A stretch of 30,114 nucleotides of DNA from an uncultured Sphingobacteriales bacterium (lineage in GTDB: Bacteria; Bacteroidota; Bacteroidia; Chitinophagales; Chitinophagaceae), in contig CAMLFX010000030.1 in NCBI GenBank assembly GCA_946479435.1, positions 1-30,114 of the forward strand, written 5' to 3'. The notes beneath the pieces are model-generated. The model did not search any database and had not been told where the DNA came from. It saw only the letters and a list, made by a program, of their open reading frames with translations. Positions 25,175 through 30,114 of this stretch are shown here, piece after piece (within the stretch, counting starts at the first letter, position 1; each line of letters starts with the position of its first letter). The translations under genes and the position numbers were made by a program.

Positions 25175-26332
25175 ATGCACAAGCTTTTCCGCATAACTAC
25201 GGTCTCTGTTTCTTTAGATAAACTTTTACACGGTCAGCTGGGCTTTATGTCTAAGTATTATGAGGTAACAGGTATTGCTTCGGGCGAAGAAGTATTGAAA
25301 AAAGTGACAGCAAGAGAGGGAGTTGTGACGCATAATATAGATATGACCAGGAAAATAACTCCTGTTCAGGATCTTAAAGCTACCTGGCAATTATATAAAT
25401 TACTAAAGAAAGAAAAGCCATTAATAGTCCATTCGCACACGCCTAAGGCCGGTATTGTAGGTATGCTGGCGGCAAAGATGGCTGGTGTGCCTCATCGCTT
25501 GCATACTGTTGCCGGCCTGCCGTTATTGGTAGCTACAGGCAAGAAGAGAAAGGTGCTAAACTATGTGGAGAAGCTTACTTATTCGTTTGCTACAAAAGTA
25601 TACCCAAACTCTTTTGGCCTAAAGCAGATAATAATAGATGAAGGTTTCTGCAAAGAAAGTAAGCTGAAAGTTATTGGTCAGGGCAGTTCGAATGGTATTG
25701 ATACAAAGCACTTTTCTCCTGATACGGTTAGTGAGCAACAAAAGGCTGAATTACGTTCGAAGTATAATTTAAAAGATGAAAATATTGTTTTCGTTTTTAT
25801 CGGAAGATTAGTTGGTGATAAAGGCATCAATGAGTTGATGGCGGCATTTGTAAAATTACATGTATCATATCCGCAAACCAGGTTGTTATTACTTGGAGAA
25901 TTCGAGAAAGAGCTAGATCCTGTAAAGCGCGAAACTGAAGATATAATACATAATCATCGTGCAGTTATTGCGGCTGGTTTCCAACCCGATATACGTCCAT
26001 ACCTTGCTGTTTCAGATGCATTGGTATTCCCTAGTTATAGAGAGGGTTTCCCAAATGGTGTAATGCAGGCGGGCGCTATGGGGTTACCTGCTATTGTTAC
26101 TGATATAAATGGTTGCAATGAAATAGTAGTAGAAGGTAAAAATGGTATCATTATTCCTGTGAAGGATGAAGATGCTATAAAAGTTGCGATGGAAAGGGTT
26201 ATTACCCAAAAAAGTGCGACGGCTACTATGCGGCAAAATGCCAGGGCTATGATATGCGATAGGTATGAACAGGAATTAATATGGAGTGAATTGCTAAAAG
26301 AATATAAATCGCTAGAGGCAAAGGATATTTAA
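25175..26332 (+). CDS. GT4 glycosyltransferase, last gene of the polysaccharide operon
   Basis: A 385-residue GT-B enzyme. HSHTPKAGIVG (86-96) is the acceptor-domain loop, GRLVGDKG (210-217) the donor phosphate loop, and EGFPNGVMQ (290-298) the EX7E region with Gln298 in place of the second Glu. NGCNE (312-316) follows. This pattern is common among Bacteroidota GT4 enzymes that act early in repeat-unit assembly. No phosphoglycosyltransferase follows it, although such a gene often does in related loci. It is convergent with the dehydrogenase gene across a 57-base gap with no strong hairpin. Confidence 0.88.
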   Translation: MHKLFRITTVSVSLDKLLHGQLGFMSKYYEVTGIASGEEVLKKVTAREGVVTHNIDMTRKITPVQDLKATWQLYKLLKKEKPLIVHSHTPKAGIVGMLAAKMAGVPHRLHTVAGLPLLVATGKKRKVLNYVEKLTYSFATKVYPNSFGLKQIIIDEGFCKESKLKVIGQGSSNGIDTKHFSPDTVSEQQKAELRSKYNLKDENIVFVFIGRLVGDKGINELMAAFVKLHVSYPQTRLLLLGEFEKELDPVKRETEDIIHNHRAVIAAGFQPDIRPYLAVSDALVFPSYREGFPNGVMQAGAMGLPAIVTDINGCNEIVVEGKNGIIIPVKDEDAIKVAMERVITQKSATATMRQNARAMICDRYEQELIWSELLKEYKSLEAKDI

Positions 26333-26389
26333 TTTCACTAATCTCTATAATCAATCAATACTAAAACTTTAATTGAAGTGTTCGGTAGT

Positions 26390-27478
26390 TTACATTGGCA
26401 GTTCTTTAATGTTTAGCTCTTTTGCAAGTTCGTTGAGGTCTTTCACTACCACATCAATCAGTGGTATGCCTTTTATTTTGCGTTCTTTTTCGGCTTCGTG
26501 TTCCGGTTCGCCGGGAATGATTACCTGTTTGTCTGCATCAACAGTTTTTGCACTTTTAAAGCGCCTGATCCAATTGTCCATATGGTTTTTGAAATCCTGG
26601 GCGGGGCGGAACCCATCAATCCGCATAGCTCCTAAAAAATGTCCAATACCTTCGCCAACGGGATCAGAAGGTGGCTCAAGGAAAGCTACGAATGGTGGCA
26701 CCCAGGGGCCATAATTGGCGCCTGATAATACTGCTGATAAAATATCGACTACCGAACTCAGCCCATAGCCTTTGTGGCTGCCATGGTCCTTATCGCTACC
26801 TAGTGGTAAGAGAGAACCACCATGTTTCAGTTGGTTGGGATCTGTAGATGGATTGCCTTCATTATCCTGCACCCAACCTTCTGGTATAGGTTTATTAGCA
26901 CGCTGTGCTATTTCCAGCTTACCATTGGCCGCCGCGGCTGTAGCCATATCAACTACTACAGCTGGGTATTTAAATGCCGGGAAGGCATAACACATTGGGT
27001 TAGTGCCCAGCAAACGTTCGTTAGCGTAAGTAGGGGCAACCAAAGGGCTTGCATTCGTCATACTGATCCCTATCATGTCTTGCTCAACAGCCATAAGGGA
27101 ATGATAACCGGCAATACCAAAGTGGTTAGAGTTTTTTACAGATACCCACCCACTGCCGTAAGTCTTTGCTTTTTCAATAGCAAGCTTCATAGCAAATGGC
27201 GCTACTACCAGGCCCAGCCCACCATCACCATCCACTGTAGCAGTAGTATAGGTTTCGTGTACAACTTTAATATCTGGTGTTGCATTAATGCGATTCTTTC
27301 TCCATAGCCTTACATAACCGCTTAAACGTGCAACACCATGCGAATCAATACCACGCAGATCGGAACGTATCAAAACATCAGCAGCTAAGGCCGTATCCGA
27401 TTCCCGACAACCCATTTTACGGAATACATCTTCAGTGAAATTACGGAGTTCTTCTTCTGTATATGTATAAAACGTCAT
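26390..27478 (-). CDS. Malate/L-lactate dehydrogenase family oxidoreductase (Ldh_2)
   Basis: A 362-residue NAD(P)-dependent dehydrogenase of the Ldh_2 group (malate, L-lactate, ureidoglycolate, or 2,3-diketogulonate type). Seen: RSDLRGIDSHG (38-48) with His47, NSNHFG (116-121) with His119, GTNP (159-162), and DHGSHKGYGL further on. Length and motifs are intact, but the family covers many 2-hydroxyacids, so the substrate is left open. It is probably not part of the polysaccharide operon, being on the other strand. Its start codon overlaps the stop of a possible 21-codon reading frame upstream. Confidence 0.88.
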   Translation of the reverse strand: MTFYTYTEEELRNFTEDVFRKMGCRESDTALAADVLIRSDLRGIDSHGVARLSGYVRLWRKNRINATPDIKVVHETYTTATVDGDGGLGLVVAPFAMKLAIEKAKTYGSGWVSVKNSNHFGIAGYHSLMAVEQDMIGISMTNASPLVAPTYANERLLGTNPMCYAFPAFKYPAVVVDMATAAAANGKLEIAQRANKPIPEGWVQDNEGNPSTDPNQLKHGGSLLPLGSDKDHGSHKGYGLSSVVDILSAVLSGANYGPWVPPFVAFLEPPSDPVGEGIGHFLGAMRIDGFRPAQDFKNHMDNWIRRFKSAKTVDADKQVIIPGEPEHEAEKERKIKGIPLIDVVVKDLNELAKELNIKELPM

Positions 27479-27540
27479 CGTATAGGTTTGTCTGCAAAAT
27501 TTTTGTTTTGCGGATCAATATTACTGTATTGTGCATTCAT
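27475..27540 (-). CDS. Possible 21-codon upstream reading frame coupled to the dehydrogenase
   Basis: On the minus strand an ATG at 27540 opens 21 codons ending in a TGA that shares ATGA with the dehydrogenase start. The peptide is polar (opening MNAQYSNIDPQ) and not recognised. The overlap geometry is that of a translationally coupled leader, but a frame this short can occur by chance. Confidence 0.2.
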   Translation of the reverse strand: MNAQYSNIDPQNKNFADKPIR

Positions 27541-27566
27541 CACAAAAATGCTTCGCACTTCCGGAA

Positions 27567-28292
27567 TCAGTTATTTGTTTTTAAGCTATCCGAAGACTGG
27601 TAAGGTTTTGCTAACCATTGTTTATAATTGTAACGAATCCACATTTTTATCTCTAGATCAGTAGCTGTTCGTGCATAATCGTAAGGCATAGGGTACGAAT
27701 TCATAAAATTGGCTAAAGTATCCCCACTCAGATTAGTAAGCATACTAACCAATTCGGGGGTATAACGTGAATCGATAAATCGCTCCCCTTCCCAATAGTT
27801 AAAACTTTTCTGGAACCGGTATATTTGCTTACTGTGCTTGGATACTCGTTCAGCTATTAATGATACAGGGCTCATGATAGAAGTTGTTCTTTGGCGAGAC
27901 AGTGTGCGTATATATGTTTCATGTCTTTCAATGGAGTCTTTTTGATATTTTGTGAGTCCCGGCCTTATTAATACATTTTGTAATTCATAGGTCAGTGGTT
28001 CCATTTCAATACGCGAAGTAGCTATATTTAGTGTGGGTGGCATAGATTTCTGCTGTGTTTTATAGCCTATAAAGGAGAAGATTAGTTGCTCGCCACTTTT
28101 TGCTGTTATTGCAAATTCTCCATCATAATTAGTATAAGTAGATTGTTGTGTAATAACATTTACTATCGTAACAGGGTATAAAGCCTCACCCGTACGCTTG
28201 TCAACAACTACGCCTTTTAAAATTTGCGCATGTGCCCAATTACAGCTAAAAACTGCAAAAACTAACAATAATAGCCTGTGGGACAAACTCAT
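27567..28292 (-). CDS. Secreted CarboxypepD_reg-like domain protein
   Basis: A 241-residue protein with a Sec signal peptide (1-22, cleavage after AHA). A CarboxypepD_reg-like beta-sandwich (about 24-105) follows, with the usual KGVVVDKRTGEAL start and FSFIGYKT strand. This domain is widespread at the N-terminus of TonB-dependent receptors and of small periplasmic or surface proteins in Bacteroidota. The remaining C-terminal part (about 110-241) is helical and charged and matches no family I know. There is no TonB-dependent barrel. It lies 88 bases upstream of the dehydrogenase on the same strand; a functional link is unproven. Confidence 0.8.
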   Translation of the reverse strand: MSLSHRLLLLVFAVFSCNWAHAQILKGVVVDKRTGEALYPVTIVNVITQQSTYTNYDGEFAITAKSGEQLIFSFIGYKTQQKSMPPTLNIATSRIEMEPLTYELQNVLIRPGLTKYQKDSIERHETYIRTLSRQRTTSIMSPVSLIAERVSKHSKQIYRFQKSFNYWEGERFIDSRYTPELVSMLTNLSGDTLANFMNSYPMPYDYARTATDLEIKMWIRYNYKQWLAKPYQSSDSLKTNN

Positions 28293-28386
28293 GTGCGTAA
28301 AGATAACGGGAGACCAGCTTAGATAGCTATCTTATCCTTGTTTTTACAATACTTTAAGAAAATTAAGCTTATATCTATTCTTTGCA

Positions 28387-28417
28387 TTGTTAAATAAGTT
28401 CGATTGAGTTTATTTTG
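28387..28417 (+). promoter_or_regulatory. Weak candidate promoter for kbl
   Basis: A TTG at 28387-28389 and a TATTTTG at 28411-28417, one base short of the Bacteroidota TAnnTTTG element, are spaced by 21 bases in front of kbl (28434). The 141-base divergent region 28293-28433 should hold promoters for both kbl and the secreted-protein gene, and no better match was seen. Confidence 0.25.
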
Positions 28418-28433
28418 CTAAAAATATATACAC

Positions 28434-29624
28434 ATGTCAAGTCAGTCGTTTTATCAACGTTTGCAAAATGAATTGCAGGAAATACAAGAAGCTGGTTTAT
28501 ATAAAAAGGAAAGGGTTATTGAATCTGAGCAAGGTGCTGAAATAACAGTTAATGGAAAAAAAGTATTGAATTTCTGTGCCAATAACTATCTGGGACTTTC
28601 CTCTCATCCTAAGGTGCTTGAGGCAGCTAAAGCAACAATCGATAAGCGCGGCTATGGGATGAGTTCTGTACGTTTTATTTGCGGCACACAAGATATTCAT
28701 AAAGAGCTTGAGGCGAAACTATCAACATTTCTAGGCACTGAAGATACTATACTGTATGTGGCCTGTTTTGATGCTAACGGGGGGGTATTTGAACCACTTT
28801 TAGGTGAAGAAGATGTAATTATATCAGACGAATTGAACCATGCATCTATTATAGATGGGGTGCGTCTGTGTAAATCGCGCCGTGCACGCTATAAGCATAA
28901 TGATATGGCAGATCTTGAAGTGCAGTTACAGGCTAACGCAGATGCACGTACACGAATTATTGTTACCGATTCTGTTTTCTCAATGGATGGAACAATAGCA
29001 CAACTGGACAAAATATGCGATCTGGCTGATAAATATGATGCATTAGTAATGATAGACGAAAGCCATTCATCTGGCTTTATGGGTAAAACCGGCCGTGGTG
29101 TGCATGAGCTTTGTGGTGTTATTGGGCGTGTTGATATCATTACAGGTACTTTAGGTAAAGCGCTCGGCGGAGCTTCCGGTGGTTTTACCAGCGGTAAAAA
29201 AGAAGTAATAGAAATGCTGCGCCAGCGCAGCCGCCCATATCTTTTCTCTAATACAGTTGCTCCTTCAGTTGTAGGGGCTTCTATAGCGGTATTAGATATG
29301 CTTAGCGAAACAACAGAACTTCGTGACAAGCTTGAAGAAAATACTATTTATTTCCGCAGTAAAATGACTGAAGCAGGTTTTGATATAAAACCGGGTACGC
29401 ATGCTATTGCACCACTTATGTTATACGATGCAGTAGTAGCCCAAAAGTTTGCAGCTAAATTATTAGATGAAGGTATCTATGTTATTGGTTTCTTCTACCC
29501 TGTTGTACCTAAAGGCCAGGCACGTATTCGGGTACAAATATCAGCTGCACATAACCGACAACATTTAGATAAAGCAATAGCTGCATTTACCAAAATCGGC
29601 AAAGAGCTAAATGTGATCAAATAA
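28434..29624 (+). CDS. kbl: Glycine C-acetyltransferase (2-amino-3-ketobutyrate CoA ligase)
   Basis: A 396-residue PLP enzyme of the alpha-oxoamine synthase family, cleaving 2-amino-3-ketobutyrate with CoA into glycine and acetyl-CoA in threonine breakdown. Lys242 in [14 protein letters not shown] is the PLP lysine; DESHSSG (208-214) and [10 protein letters not shown] (50-59) are family motifs. The near-identical length and motifs to Kbl, including [13 protein letters not shown], favour it over serine palmitoyltransferase or BioF. No tdh gene is next to it. It is followed by a strong terminator and is not part of the polysaccharide operon. Confidence 0.92.
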   Translation: MSSQSFYQRLQNELQEIQEAGLYKKERVIESEQGAEITVNGKKVLNFCANNYLGLSSHPKVLEAAKATIDKRGYGMSSVRFICGTQDIHKELEAKLSTFLGTEDTILYVACFDANGGVFEPLLGEEDVIISDELNHASIIDGVRLCKSRRARYKHNDMADLEVQLQANADARTRIIVTDSVFSMDGTIAQLDKICDLADKYDALVMIDESHSSGFMGKTGRGVHELCGVIGRVDIITGTLGKALGGASGGFTSGKKEVIEMLRQRSRPYLFSNTVAPSVVGASIAVLDMLSETTELRDKLEENTIYFRSKMTEAGFDIKPGTHAIAPLMLYDAVVAQKFAAKLLDEGIYVIGFFYPVVPKGQARIRVQISAAHNRQHLDKAIAAFTKIGKELNVIK

Positions 29625-29643
29625 AATTTCTTTTATAAAAAGC

Positions 29644-29671
29644 AAAGCGGCCTCTATATAGAGGCCGCTTT
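29644..29671. terminator. Bidirectional intrinsic terminator between kbl and the RND pump gene
   Basis: A perfect 28-base inverted repeat with GC-rich arms (AAAGCGGCCTCTAT and its complement) is followed by TTATATT on the plus strand. On the minus strand it is followed by a T-rich run. It sits 19 bases after the kbl stop and 24 bases beyond the stop of the convergent pump gene, so it can end both transcripts. Confidence 0.88.
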
Positions 29672-29695
29672 TATATTGCACTTGTCTGAAAATTA

Positions 29696-30067
29696 TTAAT
29701 CTTTCATCGCTTCTGCCATAGAAGTACGTTTCCTTTTCACCCATGCTTTAAACTTGAAACTTTGCAGCATAAGTACAGGTACTAGTATCAACGTAAGGAA
29801 AGTTGCAAAGCTCAACCCGTAGATCATTGTCCATGCTAATGGTCCCCAGAAAGCAACACTATCACCACCAAAGAAAATATGAGGGTTTAGTTCGCTAAAT
29901 AAGGTAGAAAAATCAATATTTAAGCCTACACCTAAAGGTATAAGACCCAAAATAGCTGCTGTAGCTGTTAGCAAAACAGGTGTCATACGTGTTCGGCCAG
30001 CTTCTACTATAGCATCATATGGCTCCATTCCTTCTTTTAGCATAAGGTCCATAAATTCAACAAGTAG
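29696..30067 (-). CDS. RND-family efflux transporter, C-terminal end (partial)
   Basis: The last 123 residues of an inner-membrane resistance-nodulation-division pump. The open frame runs LLVEFMDLMLKEG, the conserved entry of the late membrane segments. It continues with the RTRMTPVLLTA motif, a loop with ELNPH and GGDSVAFWGPL as in Bacteroidota RND proteins, the last helices, and a basic tail. The full protein would be about 1000-1100 residues; the rest lies outside. The frame is genomic up to 30067 and is then cut by adapter sequence. Drug, metal or other substrate class cannot be judged from this end. Confidence 0.85.
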   Translation of the reverse strand, partial: LLVEFMDLMLKEGMEPYDAIVEAGRTRMTPVLLTATAAILGLIPLGVGLNIDFSTLFSELNPHIFFGGDSVAFWGPLAWTMIYGLSFATFLTLILVPVLMLQSFKFKAWVKRKRTSMAEAMKD

Positions 30068-30114
30068 AGATCGGAAGAGCGTCGTGTAGGGAAAGAGTGT
30101 AGATCTCGGTGGTC
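30068..30114. other. Illumina TruSeq adapter sequence (artefact)
   Basis: The final 47 bases begin AGATCGGAAGAGCGTCGTGT and continue as the reverse complement of the Illumina universal adapter, with no mismatch that I can see. It is sequencing or assembly contamination and not part of the genome. The coding frame of the RND gene is natural up to the base before it. Confidence 0.98.

Noticed and set aside
26333..26389. Terminator between the convergent polysaccharide operon and the dehydrogenase
   Set aside because: I could not find a stem with a T run in this 57-base gap.
1..30067. Mobile elements, phage genes, CRISPR arrays, tRNA genes or defence systems
   Set aside because: No transposase, integrase, regularly spaced repeats, tRNA cloverleaf or defence-type domain was seen.

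Overview
The window looks like one whole assembled contig from a member of the Bacteroidota, possibly a Chitinophagaceae-like lineage, though the exact family cannot be settled by eye. The evidence is the low GC, a TAnnTTTG-type promoter element, the absence of Shine-Dalgarno sequences, a Bacteroidota-type RND pump C-terminus, a secreted protein with a CarboxypepD_reg-like domain, and an OPX lipoprotein plus BY-kinase pair. The last 47 bases (30068-30114) are Illumina adapter, not genome.

Left flank (1-3036): a minus-strand housekeeping operon (dtd, a tadA-like deaminase, a Rieske protein, and a partial LD-carboxypeptidase), divergent from mnmE. GC falls from about 45% to about 35% inside mnmE by hand count.

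Centre (3203-26332): one plus-strand run of 21 genes, tightly packed with many 1- or 4-base overlaps, for a surface polysaccharide. It opens with the export pair (OPX lipoprotein, Wzc-like tyrosine kinase). Next comes a nonulosonic acid cassette resembling the Campylobacter GDP-linked legionaminic acid pathway: legB, legC, a NeuD/LegH-type acetyltransferase, legI, legG, ptmE, legF/ptmB, ptmF and ptmA. Four genes that are not part of the basic pathway sit among these: a GNAT acyltransferase, a MaoC-type hydratase, a PIG-L deacetylase and a membrane acyltransferase-3. Together they suggest that the sugar carries an unusual acyl group. The run closes with a Wzx-like flippase, a GT-B protein with sialyltransferase-like HP and SS motifs (candidate CMP-sugar transferase), a CatB-like acetyltransferase, a GT4 glycosyltransferase, a Wzy-like polymerase, a secreted beta-helix protein and a second GT4. 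No initiating phosphoglycosyltransferase and no BY-kinase phosphatase is present, so these must be elsewhere.

Right flank (26390-30067): a minus-strand Ldh_2 malate/lactate-type dehydrogenase, a minus-strand secreted CarboxypepD_reg-like protein, plus-strand kbl (glycine C-acetyltransferase), a strong bidirectional terminator, and the C-terminal end of a minus-strand RND efflux pump cut by the adapter.

No tRNA, rRNA, CRISPR, transposase or integrase was seen. No gene-free stretch exceeds 300 bases; the longest are 3037-3202 and 28293-28433.
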